Made by a program: the position numbers and the translations under genes. A stretch of 64,000 nucleotides of DNA from Bacillota bacterium (lineage in GTDB: Bacteria > Bacillota > Clostridia > Christensenellales > SZUA-584). The notes beneath the pieces are model-generated. The model saw only the letters and a program-made list of their open reading frames with translations. It did no database searches and was not told the DNA's origin. Shown piece by piece: positions 16,863 through 26,239 of this stretch. The stretch lies in assembly GCA_023391105.1 (NCBI GenBank), contig JAEWBO010000006.1, positions 1-64,000 of the forward strand, in the 5' to 3' direction. Each line of letters begins with the position of its first letter. Within the stretch, counting starts at the first letter, position 1.

Positions 16863-19400
16863 TCATGAAAACCGCTTGGTCAGCGTTAGGATGTTAAGCC
16901 CGTCGTGATACTCATACGTCACCGTATCCATGGACTTTTTAACCATGAAGATGCCAAGCCCGCCGATGTCCCGCTCCTCAGCTGATAGAGTGATATCTGG
17001 GTCGGGCTTCTCTGTGGGGTCGTAGGGGCGGCCGTTGTCGGCAAAGCGCAGGGTAACGCGACCATTTTCCACGACCACGCCCACTGTGGCGTCGTTAGCG
17101 CCTGAGTAATGGACGATATTGGAGAATATCTCTTCTGCCACGATGTTCATCTGGGTGATCACCTTCATGGAAACGTCTGAGGCCTCCAGCTCCTGCTCCA
17201 CAAAGGCGGTAACCTCGCCCACGGCCTCCAGGGTGGGCATCAGCTTCAGCTTTTTCATGCTGGGGCCGTTTTGAGGCATCAATTTCAGGCTTAGCATGGT
17301 GATGTCATCAAACTGGGGCATCTCGCCCACAAAAGCATCGATATCCTCCTTCATCTGATACAGAAGCCTTTCACAATCGGCGTCCTTATTACGGTTTAGA
17401 GCGCAGAGCATCCGATCGGTACCGTAGAGCTTGTTGTGGGCATCGGTAGCCTCGGTCACACCGTCGGTATAGAGGAACAGCATGTCGTTTGGATTCATTT
17501 GCAGCTCGTATTCACGGTACCGGGAGCCTTCCATGCCGGCCAGTACGAAACCATGCTTATCCTTTACCAGCTCGTAGTCGCCATCCGCGCGTTTCAGCAC
17601 CGGATACTCATGCCCCGCGTTGGCGCAGATCATTTTTCCGGTGGATATTTCCAAAATTCCCAGCCAGACAGTGACGAACATTTCTGCCTCGTTGCCCACG
17701 CAAAGCTGATTGTTCACCTTTTCAAGCACGCCTTTGGGGGAAAGCCCGGTCTGCGCCACATTCTTTAGGAGGGTCTTGGTGATCACCATAAACAGCGCCG
17801 CCGGAACGCCCTTGCCAGACACATCGGCCATGACCATAGCAAGCCTGTCATCGTCTATCAGGAAGAAGTCGTAGAAGTCGCCGCCCACCTCCTTAGCGGG
17901 GGTCATAGTGGCGAAGATATCCAGCTCTGGCCGCTCGGGGAAAGCCGGAAAGATGCAGGGGAGCATACTGGCCTGAATTTGCTTGGCCACATCCAGCTCC
18001 GCGCCGATGCGTTCCTTCTCTGCGGTTACCAAAGTCAGATCGTTGATATATTGTTCAAGAGATAGTGCCATATTGTTAAACGAGCCTGCGAGGTCACCGA
18101 TTTCGTCGTTATGATATATTTCTGCACGGTATTTCAGGTTTCCCCCGCTGATCTTTCCAACATCGTTTCTCAGCGACAGCAATGGCATTGTCAGCTCCCT
18201 GGCAAAACGCCTTGCCAGTATCACAACTGTGACAATAATGACCGCAAACGACACGACAAATATCAGCATAGCGATCAGTATGTTCCGGCTCATGGATGCC
18301 GCAGTATCATCAGTTTTGCTGTTGATGCTCTCACGTATTTGTGCCACAGGTTCAGTGACGTCTGACGCGGGGACGTGGATGGCAAGTGTCCAGTCAGCCG
18401 AGGCAACAGGCGTGTAAGCATAATAGATACCGGAAGATGTCAGGGTGACTCCGGTATCTCCGCTCATCAGTTCGTCCTTTGCTTCATAAGCGGGAAGTGA
18501 CGTATCTTTCAAAATATCGTCAAATTCGGTCTGCTCTGATGTCATCTGCGGCGAAGCGATCACTCTGCCGCTTTTGTCAATCAGCATGGCGTAGGAATGC
18601 TCGCCCATGTCAATGTCTATGATCGTTCTGTTGAGGTCAGTTATCAGAATATCCATACAGACGACTCCGGCAAAACGATCGCGAGCATCGTAAAACGGTG
18701 CCGCGCAGCTGATGGTCAGTCCACGGCCGTAGGAGTCCGGGTAGGTATCGGTGAAAACAGTGTTTCCGACTTCCTTTGCGGCCGTGTACCAGGAAGAATC
18801 GAAATAATTGTAATATTCCTCATCCGCGTCTGTCGCATCCCCCAAATCAGCGCGGCTGTCATAACTGAGAATAAAGCCGCTTTCTGTTGCTATGTAAATT
18901 GACGTGATCATTTCCTTTTCCGCTGTGATAACCGGATAAAAAACATATTCGAGATTTCCGAGCAGCTTTATTTCGTCATGAATATCGGCAAGCACAATAT
19001 TTTCTTTTGCCAGATAACGCTGCATGGTCAGCTTATTGACGTTTTCTTTATCGGGTGGCAGCACCTCGACCGGGACAAAGCCCGAGGGGCTGCTGTAAAG
19101 CCTTTCGGCGTATGCTGCGAATTGGCCGATATAGCCCGAAAACCCGCCAAGCTCCGAGTCGGCAAGCTTTGCTTTGCTTGAAACAATGTCAAGCAGATTC
19201 TGTTCCATTTGAGCGAGCAGCGCGTCCTCGCCGTTTTTAGCGGCGGTATAGCCCAGCGACTTTCCGGCTGACAGCACATTGCTCTGTATTTTCATCATAC
19301 TAAAGACGCTTATAACGCTGGTAAGCAATAATGCTGCGATCGATATGGCAAGAACCATCATCTGCACCTTTTTACGTATAGGCCGTCTTTTTTTGTCCAT
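16863..19400 (-). CDS. Membrane SpoIIE-type PP2C phosphatase with Cache, HAMP and HATPase domains
   Basis: An 845-aa sensor phosphatase. TM1 is near residues 13-35, an extracellular Cache-type domain fills about 40-370, and TM2 lies near 375-400. A HAMP segment follows with EIGDLAGSFNNMA. The SpoIIE/PP2C domain spans about 480-705, with KEVGGDFYDFF, DVSGKGVPAALF, LYTDGVTEA and FDDITM as metal-binding motifs. A C-terminal anti-sigma-type HATPase (about 720-845) has VAEEIFSNIVHYSG and GGLGIFMVKK. It would dephosphorylate the STAS protein of the same operon and may also phosphorylate it, making a two-way switch in one chain. Last gene of the operon. Confidence 0.9.
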   Translation of the reverse strand: MDKKRRPIRKKVQMMVLAISIAALLLTSVISVFSMMKIQSNVLSAGKSLGYTAAKNGEDALLAQMEQNLLDIVSSKAKLADSELGGFSGYIGQFAAYAERLYSSPSGFVPVEVLPPDKENVNKLTMQRYLAKENIVLADIHDEIKLLGNLEYVFYPVITAEKEMITSIYIATESGFILSYDSRADLGDATDADEEYYNYFDSSWYTAAKEVGNTVFTDTYPDSYGRGLTISCAAPFYDARDRFAGVVCMDILITDLNRTIIDIDMGEHSYAMLIDKSGRVIASPQMTSEQTEFDDILKDTSLPAYEAKDELMSGDTGVTLTSSGIYYAYTPVASADWTLAIHVPASDVTEPVAQIRESINSKTDDTAASMSRNILIAMLIFVVSFAVIIVTVVILARRFARELTMPLLSLRNDVGKISGGNLKYRAEIYHNDEIGDLAGSFNNMALSLEQYINDLTLVTAEKERIGAELDVAKQIQASMLPCIFPAFPERPELDIFATMTPAKEVGGDFYDFFLIDDDRLAMVMADVSGKGVPAALFMVITKTLLKNVAQTGLSPKGVLEKVNNQLCVGNEAEMFVTVWLGILEISTGKMICANAGHEYPVLKRADGDYELVKDKHGFVLAGMEGSRYREYELQMNPNDMLFLYTDGVTEATDAHNKLYGTDRMLCALNRNKDADCERLLYQMKEDIDAFVGEMPQFDDITMLSLKLMPQNGPSMKKLKLMPTLEAVGEVTAFVEQELEASDVSMKVITQMNIVAEEIFSNIVHYSGANDATVGVVVENGRVTLRFADNGRPYDPTEKPDPDITLSAEERDIGGLGIFMVKKSMDTVTYEYHDGLNILTLTKRFS

Positions 19401-19415
19401 TTGTATCTGTCCCCT

Positions 19416-20321
19416 TTACATGACAATGTGGATTTGATTGATGCCTCGCCTGTATTTGTATGACTCGCGAAGTGCACGATGCTTTATCAGCTGCAGTCCG
19501 AACATATCTTCAGATTCTTTATTTCTATCCGTCATGAATGGATTACAATGACCACCCTTATATATAAACCAAAGAGAAACGCTGTCGTCATAATAAAATT
19601 CGATATTTATTAATGCATCGGGATTATCGGCAAATACCCTGATAACCACTTCCTCGATACAGTTCTGTATGCCGTATAAGCTTTTTCTGCTAATTTTATG
19701 TAATATCGAGTATTCCTCAAGCAGGTCGTTGAAGCAATCAAGGCTGCCCGGTTCGGAATGTATACTTCCAAAGACATCCGGTGTCCTATGGCACCACGGC
19801 GGCAGAACCGGAATAATACAAACTGTCGAGGTCAGCAGAATAATCACCGGTATACCGACAAGTAAATTCATTGAGATATAAGCGATAAACACTGTCAGAA
19901 ACGCACCGCCGGGCATAAACGCAAAGCTGAGCGCTCCGCATACAGCCGCAAGCAATACATTCAGCACAATATATCTGAAATAATCTTTTGCCTTTTTTAA
20001 GTGAACCCTGCGTGATTTCGCTCCGATGTGCCACAAAAGCCACATTCCCATGCCGGTCACCAAAACACAGATTCCTTCAAACAGCAATTCGGGCAGCGCC
20101 GCGGCGGTGATGACGCAGGTCAGTATGCTTCCAACCAAACAGCCAAGCACTCCGCACCAGCCGAATAACAGTCCCATCGCGGCAGGAAGAAAGTTTTTGA
20201 TGCCGATAAAAACACCGAATTCCAGAAAACCCGTCAATCTTACCGATAAATCCAACAGTATATACACAGCCACTGAAAGCAATATCGGTGCGGCATACTT
20301 GTCATAATCCGTTTTTTTCAT
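19416..20321 (-). CDS. Multi-pass membrane protein with C-terminal HATPase-like domain
   Basis: About 301 aa. The N-terminal 190 residues contain about six hydrophobic helices rich in Gly and Leu, resembling an integral membrane sensor or ECF-type fold. The C-terminal 110 residues look like a divergent anti-sigma HATPase: SLYGIQNCIEEVVIRVFADN (N-box-like) and MFGLQLIKHRALRESYKYRRG. The ATG at 20321 is set by GGAGG seven bases upstream. It overlaps the EamA gene end by 20 bases and precedes the SpoIIE gene by 15 bases. Likely role: membrane kinase partner of the STAS switch, inferred from the domain and operon. Confidence 0.7.
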   Translation of the reverse strand: MKKTDYDKYAAPILLSVAVYILLDLSVRLTGFLEFGVFIGIKNFLPAAMGLLFGWCGVLGCLVGSILTCVITAAALPELLFEGICVLVTGMGMWLLWHIGAKSRRVHLKKAKDYFRYIVLNVLLAAVCGALSFAFMPGGAFLTVFIAYISMNLLVGIPVIILLTSTVCIIPVLPPWCHRTPDVFGSIHSEPGSLDCFNDLLEEYSILHKISRKSLYGIQNCIEEVVIRVFADNPDALINIEFYYDDSVSLWFIYKGGHCNPFMTDRNKESEDMFGLQLIKHRALRESYKYRRGINQIHIVM

Positions 20322-21228
20322 GTGCAAACCTCCTTTTTACAGCGGTTGTAAAGGAGGTGTCCGCGAGCAATATTCCTGTCACCATGACGATGGCTCCTGC
20401 AATCTTCCAAGGAGTAATGTCCTCGGCTACCGTGCCAAACAGGAGAGCGAGAACAGGTGACATCAGCATTGTAATGACAATTTCAGAGGAAAAAATCAGC
20501 GAGGTGTTAAGCGCGCTGACATATCGCTGCGCGTATATCTGCACAACACCATACAGCCCGCGGATAAAAAAGCTGATAAACAGCACGCTGCCCCAAAATG
20601 CCGCGTCGGATGGCAACGACATCGCGGTGTTTGTGATCCTTGCCTCACCAAGCCAAAACACAAAAGCAATTATTGCACTGAACAACATCTGTCCCATTGC
20701 AAGTATAGAAGGGTTTGATTTTGCCGTGAAATGCCCGGCCGTCATAATGTACATGGCGAAAAAAACATCGGCAACCACAAGATAAAGGATATGTACATTA
20801 ATAATGCCGGCGATATCCGTATTCATAATCAGAAAAAGACCTGCAAGCACAATGCCGATACCGATCAAGCTGAGCTTATCCGGCTTTTTTTTCAGAAACA
20901 CAAGTGAAAATACCGGTATAAATACAAAATATGCCGACAGCACGCATGAGCTCACTGTCGCACTGACACCGGCGGTTCCGAGAAGTACGAAAAGATTGAA
21001 GCCGAAAAGCTCCGCAGACAGGATCACACTTTGCAGTATCTGCTTTTTGCTTATCCGGAATAACTCGCCCCAAAAAAGTGCAAGCGCTATACCAAAACCA
21101 ATCAGGTTTGTGATTGTCAGGAATGCAAAGTTTGAAACAGACTCCGGAACATTGGCAAGGAAAACATACTGTATTGCCGAGAAAAAAGTGATAATAAGAA
21201 GCGAAAGGTTCGCTTCGGCTTTATTCAT
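20302..21228 (-). CDS. EamA (DMT superfamily) transporter
   Basis: A 308-aa membrane protein with about ten hydrophobic helices and the EamA internal duplication. One half spans about residues 10-140 (LIGFGIALALFWGELF, SYFVFIPVFSLVFLKKKP-like region) and the second about 155-290 (VFFAMYIMTAGHF, SSEIVITMLMSPVLALLF). The family exports metabolites or drugs. Its first codon overlaps the DUF2156 gene by four bases. In this operon it probably moves a compound linked to the phosphatase/STAS signal, but the substrate is unknown. Confidence 0.85.
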   Translation of the reverse strand: MNKAEANLSLLIITFFSAIQYVFLANVPESVSNFAFLTITNLIGFGIALALFWGELFRISKKQILQSVILSAELFGFNLFVLLGTAGVSATVSSCVLSAYFVFIPVFSLVFLKKKPDKLSLIGIGIVLAGLFLIMNTDIAGIINVHILYLVVADVFFAMYIMTAGHFTAKSNPSILAMGQMLFSAIIAFVFWLGEARITNTAMSLPSDAAFWGSVLFISFFIRGLYGVVQIYAQRYVSALNTSLIFSSEIVITMLMSPVLALLFGTVAEDITPWKIAGAIVMVTGILLADTSFTTAVKRRFAHEKNGL

Positions 21229-22148
21229 TTTTTCACCTCGTGCAATAGGTATTTTTCCAGCAGAATATCGGGTTTATAGGAAAGCTTCGCACATCGCAGT
21301 CCCTCGTTTCCCACATCCTCCTCGCGATTGATATACCGGTATTGTCCACAGCACAGTCTTACGAGATCACGGTTGAGCACCCTGTAAATATCGGCAATTC
21401 TGCGGTCGCCCTTTTCTATCATCACATCATAGCTGTTCTGGGACAGCGGCGCACCGTAAGCGTAGCCGCGCATAACATTATCAATATAGATTACGATGCC
21501 ACTGAGGTCTAACTCTGCAAAATTGGAAAGTCCGAGTTGTATAGCGATATTCTCATAATCAAGCTGGACATCCTCTTCACCGTTCAGCCGATTGTTTAGC
21601 CACATTTTCTGAAACGACCGGATTTCGTCAAGATGCTTGTCCTTTATTTTTTCTATACGGACGCTGTTGCCGTAGGTGCGATAGAAGGTGTTGATATCCT
21701 GCCGTTTGGATGCCATTTGGTGTCCCGACAGGTTTGCCAGCTTGTCATATGTATAGATGTACTCTGAATAATCACGCAGAGCCGTTACCGAAAACACACC
21801 CGGGAACAGCCTGGCTACAGCGTCTTTTGCAGCTGCAGTTAATGTTTCAAAGCGAACAGCTGCACCATGATTATGCGCGTCCTCAATAATGGCTTCGATT
21901 GCGTGCCCGAGCCTGACTTCATCCGAATTGTCACCCATCGGAAAAAGATAGGCTCTTTCGGTTTTACTGCTGATACCCGCTCTATGGATAAACAGCCACC
22001 CGTCCTTTTCGCAAAGCGAATCACCGTATTTATTCGCCATGCAGAACATAGCGGCAAAGGAGTGCTGGCAGGATCCTTCGCCGTATTTGTACAGGTATGG
22101 TTTTATCATCTTTTTATGTGTAAGTGTTACAGCCTCAAAATTCATCAT
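21225..22148 (-). CDS. DUF2156 (phosphatidylglycerol lysyltransferase C-terminal-like) protein
   Basis: A 307-aa GNAT-fold protein of the DUF2156 family, related to the catalytic part of MprF. It begins VTLTHKKMIKPYLYKYGEGS and has YIYTYDKLANLSGHQMASKR and QDINTFYRTYGN, the family hallmark. The C-terminal region has IADIYRVLNRDLVRLCCGQY and EEDVGNEGLRCAKLSYKP. No membrane helices are present, so it is the soluble form. Members transfer aminoacyl groups to lipids or unknown acceptors. It follows the STAS gene after 25 bases and overlaps the EamA gene, so it belongs to the operon. Confidence 0.85.
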   Translation of the reverse strand: MMNFEAVTLTHKKMIKPYLYKYGEGSCQHSFAAMFCMANKYGDSLCEKDGWLFIHRAGISSKTERAYLFPMGDNSDEVRLGHAIEAIIEDAHNHGAAVRFETLTAAAKDAVARLFPGVFSVTALRDYSEYIYTYDKLANLSGHQMASKRQDINTFYRTYGNSVRIEKIKDKHLDEIRSFQKMWLNNRLNGEEDVQLDYENIAIQLGLSNFAELDLSGIVIYIDNVMRGYAYGAPLSQNSYDVMIEKGDRRIADIYRVLNRDLVRLCCGQYRYINREEDVGNEGLRCAKLSYKPDILLEKYLLHEVKK

Positions 22149-22173
22149 ATCCGGGTGAATATCGTTTCATTTT

Positions 22174-22470
22174 TTATTCAATGGTCAGAATATCAGAAAA
22201 TCCCGTGACCTCAAACACTTCATGAATGGTTTCGTTAACGTGGCGGATCACCATTTTGCCCTGTTTGTTCATCACCTTCTGGGCAGAGAGCAGCACACGC
22301 AAACCGGCGGAGGAGATGTATTCCAACTGGTCAAAATCCATGGTGAGAGAGCTCACACCGTTTAGCGAGGTCTTCAGCTCCGCTTCCAGTTGCGGCGCTG
22401 TGGTGGTGTCCAAGCGACCTGCCAGAGTTAGTGTAAGGTCACCAGCATTTAAAGTCTTATTGATTGTCAT
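22174..22470 (-). CDS. STAS-domain anti-sigma factor antagonist
   Basis: A 98-aa single STAS domain of the SpoIIAA/RsbV type: LAGRLDTTTAPQLEAEL, then MDFDQLEYISSAGLRVLLSA, where one of the two Ser is the expected phosphorylation site. The start is set to the ATG at 22470 because GGAGG lies eight bases before it; the ATG at 22488 has no ribosome site. It is the first gene of the operon ending with the SpoIIE phosphatase, its probable phosphatase. The downstream target, such as a sigma factor or another effector, is not in this window. Confidence 0.9.
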   Translation of the reverse strand: MTINKTLNAGDLTLTLAGRLDTTTAPQLEAELKTSLNGVSSLTMDFDQLEYISSAGLRVLLSAQKVMNKQGKMVIRHVNETIHEVFEVTGFSDILTIE

Positions 22471-22999
22471 TTTTGTTTCCTCCGACATTTTAATAGTTTT
22501 GTTACAGCATTCTTTCCATTGCTGCTCATAGAGAGAATGCTCTTGCGCCTCTTCGTCCGCCCGCGTCTTGGTGATTGTACGCAGGTCGTGCCACCCACGT
22601 CTTTTCTAAATTTATGTCTTCATTCATTTTGATACCCCGCTAACATCTTATTAAACAACGGGGTGAAACACTGAGCCTTTATTAACTGCATAATCAATGC
22701 TGTCTTTCGCACCTATGAATGCCTGTGATGCTTGAATTCGTCAAAAGACGGAACAAAAAATTTGCCCATAAGTTATTTCACATTTTGATTGTCATCATAT
22801 ACAACGCCAGTCATTCGAGTGATTGATTTTTCAGATCAATCGGGTCAATTCCAACCGCTTCCGGTACAATTGCGTTGATTTCCATGTCTATATTTGAAAG
22901 CTTTTTGCGTGCAATATGTAGCCATACACATGCGAAAAGCCCGCTATTGCGGGCTTTTGCGGGTTAGGTGACGCGCGAAGCGCCGTCAACCTTTGATTT
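22471..22999. other. 529-bp gap before the STAS operon
   Basis: No assignable gene. A minus-strand open stretch ends at a TGA near 22827 and encodes NAIVPEAVGIDPIDLKNQ near its end; it lacks a ribosome site and is not recognised. The operon promoter should lie here, but no clear boxes were found. The tRNA-Val terminator is at 22935-22960. Confidence 0.4.
22935..22960 (-). terminator. Terminator after tRNA-Val
   Basis: Ten-base stem AAAAGCCCGC/GCGGGCTTTT with a 4-base loop, 40 bases after the tRNA 3' end. Confidence 0.8.
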
Positions 23000-23076
23000 T
23001 GGTGGAGATAGCTGGATTCGAACCAGCGACCTCTCGCATGTGAAGCGAGCGCTCTAACCGGCTGAGCCATACCTCC
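23000..23076 (-). tRNA. tRNA-Val (anticodon CAC)
   Basis: A 77-nt cloverleaf on the minus strand with acceptor GGAGGTA/TATCTCC, anticodon arm CTCGC-TTCACAT-GCGAG, the T loop GGTTCGAATCC and an encoded CCA. The anticodon CAC reads GTG codons. Confidence 0.95.
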
Positions 23077-23133
23077 ACTTCGGGTGCGTAAGCCATTATA
23101 ATATATTAAGCACCGTTTATCAACCACTTTTTA

Positions 23134-23361
23134 TTATTTTTCAGCATCTTCCTGTGCCGCCTGCTTCACCCTTTTGCGATATGACGACAGGTTTGCAAAC
23201 AAGATCGTCAGCGTGCTGAAAAGCAGCGTCAGCGCCGTCCACAAAAATACCCGTTGAGTCAAAAAGCTTGAGACAACCAGATTGATTGCCGCGATAAACA
23301 CAGCCGCTGCCGCGATAATCACACCAAGCTTTGATCGTTTGATATCCTTTGAGCTGTTCAT
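23134..23361 (-). CDS. Small two-helix membrane protein
   Basis: A 75-aa protein with two hydrophobic segments, LGVIIAAAAVFIAAINLVVS and FLWTALTLLFSTLTILFANL. Charged ends surround them (MNSSKDIKRSK; YRKRVKQAAQEDAEK). No family recognised. It lies directly upstream of the tRNA-Val gene on the same strand (58-base gap) and may be co-transcribed. Function unknown. Confidence 0.6.
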   Translation of the reverse strand: MNSSKDIKRSKLGVIIAAAAVFIAAINLVVSSFLTQRVFLWTALTLLFSTLTILFANLSSYRKRVKQAAQEDAEK

Positions 23362-23446
23362 TCGCCACCTTGTCTTTTTCTTTTATCGAGACAAGTATAC
23401 CTCAAGAGCTGTAAAAGCAAAAGCACTATGTCTATTCAAGAAACCA

Positions 23447-23515
23447 GCCTTGTCCTCTTCTATATTCTGCAAATTTTTAAAGATACGTATTAATACGGCG
23501 CTTGTTATTCTTCGA
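23447..23515 (-). pseudogene. Relic of RHH gene end plus spacer
   Basis: Positions 23450-23472 are identical to 24339-24361, the end of the RHH gene. Positions 23482-23506 match the spacer/terminator half at 24682-24705 with about three differences. The rest of the RHH gene is missing. This suggests a duplicated methyltransferase-spacer-RHH unit that decayed. Confidence 0.55.
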
Positions 23516-23557
23516 GCCAATGTTCTTACAGATTCTTATCACCGAAAATATGGCTTA

Positions 23558-24238
23558 TCATTTTTTCCCGCAGTATACAGCATAGTTATAATACTTATAC
23601 GCCACATCAATACTTGCAAAGCCGCATGTTTTCAGCATATCCAAATGCGAGATCAACGTGGCCGGCCGGTCTTCCGCGTAATAGGTTGGTATCCATTTCT
23701 GCTCCACTTCCTGCCTCGATGTATTGGATATCATGAACGCTTTCCATTTTTCCATATAGACGTTCTGCAGCGCTTCATTGCTGCCCAACACAACATCTAT
23801 GTTGACCAACAGGCCGCCCGGATTCAAAGCATCGTAGATTTTTCTGTAGAAGTTTAGCTTGTCCGCATCTGTGACGAGGTGATGCAAGGCAAGAGAAGAG
23901 ACCACCGCATCATATTTTTCCGGGAAGTCAAACGTATTGAAATCCGCCTGTATAAGCTTTGTATCCGCACCCACCTTCTGCTTGGCGATATCCAGCATGT
24001 TACCCGCTACATCCACACAAGCGACCTGCACATTGGGGAAGCAATCTTTAACCGCTTTTGAGATTGTCCCCGTTCCGCAGCCGAGATCGATCATTGAAAA
24101 AACCTGCTGCCCGTCAAACGGCAGCAAGGAAACAAGCACATCCACCATCAGCTCATAATTTGGAATCAGTGTTCTGATTATCTCATCATATTGTTTTGCT
24201 TCTTCCTCGAAGTGATTTTTGACGCGGTTATTATCCAT
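23558..24238 (-). CDS. Class I SAM-dependent methyltransferase
   Basis: A 226-aa methyltransferase: FSMIDLGCGTGTISKAVKD is motif I, VACVDVAGNMLDIAKQK gives the acidic ribose contact, and YDAVVSSLALHHL is motif IV, with NPGGLLVNIDVV after it. This is the UbiE/Methyltransf_25-like fold acting on a small molecule. ATG at 24238 is chosen because a GGGGG run lies just before it. The gene follows the RHH gene on the same strand. The sequence near its stop recurs in degraded form around 24735, a sign of local duplication. Confidence 0.85.
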   Translation of the reverse strand: MDNNRVKNHFEEEAKQYDEIIRTLIPNYELMVDVLVSLLPFDGQQVFSMIDLGCGTGTISKAVKDCFPNVQVACVDVAGNMLDIAKQKVGADTKLIQADFNTFDFPEKYDAVVSSLALHHLVTDADKLNFYRKIYDALNPGGLLVNIDVVLGSNEALQNVYMEKWKAFMISNTSRQEVEQKWIPTYYAEDRPATLISHLDMLKTCGFASIDVAYKYYNYAVYCGKK

Positions 24239-24333
24239 ATTGCCCCCTTTTATATATGACAAATTAAAACTCCATGAAAGGTACTTTTCGCTTAAATAGA
24301 TAATAACGGATTGCATGAGGATAAGCAATTATT

Positions 24334-24510
24334 TCAGTCTTTGTCCTCTTCTATATTCTGCAACGCGACTCTGACCGCCTCAACCACAAAAGCCGTAAAG
24401 GTGCAGTCTTTTCCTTCGATTGTTTGCTCAACTTTTTTAACAATATCAACAGGAAATCGGATGCTTTTGTTTGTCGTTGGAGGGACTGAAGGGATTTTAA
24501 ATTTCTTCAC
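24334..24510 (-). CDS. Small ribbon-helix-helix-like protein
   Basis: A 58-aa protein starting with GTG at 24510, with AGGGG about ten bases upstream. The pattern is a basic strand (TTNKSIRFPVDIVKKVEQ) followed by two helices (CTFTAFVVEAVRVALQNIEE), as in Arc/MetJ-type DNA-binding proteins of the YlcI/YnfO kind. It could regulate the next gene (the methyltransferase) or itself. Target unknown. Confidence 0.6.
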   Translation of the reverse strand: MKKFKIPSVPPTTNKSIRFPVDIVKKVEQTIEGKDCTFTAFVVEAVRVALQNIEEDKD

Positions 24511-24667
24511 AGCACTATCCCCTTTGTTTTTCCTAAGCATAACTTGTTTCATGAAATACATCTGCATTACATTTGTATTGCATTATTCCCAACAGTCTGT
24601 TATAATTTCCTTGATATCAGTTTTGCGTGCTAAAAATGAGTAGGGGTTGGGGAGAAGTGCGCAGAAC

Positions 24668-24710
24668 AGAAAACAAGCGTCGATACGTTTAGTACGGCGC
24701 TTGTTTTGTT
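24668..24710. terminator. Hairpin terminator in gap after decayed gene
   Basis: Ten-base stem AAAACAAGCG/CGCTTGTTTT with T-rich flanks on both strands. Its right half recurs at 23482-23506. Confidence 0.6.
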
Positions 24711-25087
24711 ATACGATCCGCATAAAAGCTGCCACAGTTATAACACTTGAATACAAATGCAAAAATTATGACTTTGGGATTATGTATGTTACTGTAAATA
24801 TGGAGGAAGAACACTGCATCTTTAAAATGTGACATAGAGCCTTCAAGTTCTTGTCTGATAGGGAGCAAATATTGCTCAAAATATAGATTGTATGGATAAT
24901 GTGCAAGTAAAATACCGACCTATAATAAACAGACTGCCAAGCTCACCCTAAAATGAAAGAACAATAGTTTGCTCATACTCAGACTGATAAATTGGAAATT
25001 ACGAGATTAACCTTGCAAAAGCCGGGAGGTTGCGTCCTATTTTTTACAACTAAAAATTATATAATTATATATTTCCCGAATAACTCA
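24711..25087. other. AT-rich gap with probable methyltransferase-gene relic
   Basis: Near 24733-24750 a CA-AGTTATAA-ACTT stretch resembles the methyltransferase 3' end at 23581-23597. This fits a deleted second copy of that gene upstream of the RHH gene. The remainder holds no gene that I can support. Confidence 0.35.
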
Positions 25088-26011
25088 CTATTTACGAGGG
25101 TGACTTTTAGCAATGTTCTTTTCTTCTTCAATCCATGCTTCTTCATATAATTTCTTGTACTTATATTCGCCGCCACTTGCGAGTTTTCTCATTGTTCCAA
25201 CCTCAAACAAGCCGTCCCATTTAACATGTATGTGTTCAAATCTGTGGTAATTAAGCTCATCTGTGCATATTGATATAACTGCTTTGTTTTCGCTTGAATT
25301 CATTAAATAATATGGGTATTGACATTTTAATACAACATTGTTTTGTTCAATGTTCTCCGATTGCTTATCCCAACATATTAACAAAAATTGTACACTGTTA
25401 AATCTAAACACATAAGAAAGTGCCAAATCTTGAAAATCTTCTTTTTTGATATCATCATTTAATATGATTTCTCCTGTTCCATAGTTTATATGTCTTATTG
25501 TACTATTTGAATAGAAAAATGGATTTTTACACCAACGTAATTTTAAGTTACCAAACATTGCGTCTGGCGCGGGAGATACATTAACAGCAAGCCCACATAA
25601 TACAGTAATATTTGCTTTTGGAATATTATCACTCTCACACATAAGATAACTACGAATTTCTTCATCGAAAAAAGAGCAATCTTCTTTGTGTGAGCGCATA
25701 TCATTAAACGCATATTTCAACAACATTTTTTGAACCATAGTATAATCAAATACAATTTCAATTCTATCATCTTCATTATATTTATTAATAAAATATTTGC
25801 TAATTAGTTCCTTTGCATAGTTATCAATATAAGAAATTTTGTTGTTATTGCAATCCGCACATACATCTTTTATCATTGGGTCAGCTAGGTGAGGTTTATT
25901 TCTATAATCATCAAATGTAATATTACACTCTGGAAATAAATCTAATATCGCACATGAAATAATATGCTCTTTAGTTCCTTTGGCTTCTTTGCCACAATAT
26001 GCACATTTCAT
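25088..26011 (-). CDS. HNH endonuclease-like protein
   Basis: About 307 aa. The N-terminus carries a zinc-supported HNH pattern: CAYCGKEAKGTKEHIIS, with an EHI version of the HNH start, then DVCADCNNNKIS about 50 residues later. The remaining 220 residues are not recognised and are AT-rich in codon use. ATG at 26011 is behind AAAGGA; an upstream ATG at 26038 is possible. It sits in an AT-rich pocket next to an Abi_C-like gene, which suggests a defence or mobile-element origin. No target is known. Confidence 0.65.
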   Translation of the reverse strand: MKCAYCGKEAKGTKEHIISCAILDLFPECNITFDDYRNKPHLADPMIKDVCADCNNNKISYIDNYAKELISKYFINKYNEDDRIEIVFDYTMVQKMLLKYAFNDMRSHKEDCSFFDEEIRSYLMCESDNIPKANITVLCGLAVNVSPAPDAMFGNLKLRWCKNPFFYSNSTIRHINYGTGEIILNDDIKKEDFQDLALSYVFRFNSVQFLLICWDKQSENIEQNNVVLKCQYPYYLMNSSENKAVISICTDELNYHRFEHIHVKWDGLFEVGTMRKLASGGEYKYKKLYEEAWIEEEKNIAKSHPRK

Positions 26012-26239
26012 AAATTTAATAGTCCTTTCTTTTGCCATTATACATCTTAATATCGAGTTAATTAATACAATCACTCTATTTTAAATTAACAAGTACGAAG
26101 CCAACTAATTTGCTTACTTAGTGTTATACCATTTGTTGGATATGCTCATTATTGCTATAATTGATTAAACACAAATTCCGACTAAACGCTCCTACAAGCT
26201 AATAAAATATCCTCGAAAGCTTTCGAAAATAGATGCTCT

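Noticed and set aside
22888..23127. An ORF with RGRWFESSYLHQNQRL
   Set aside because: It reads through the tRNA-Val gene, a common false-positive pattern.
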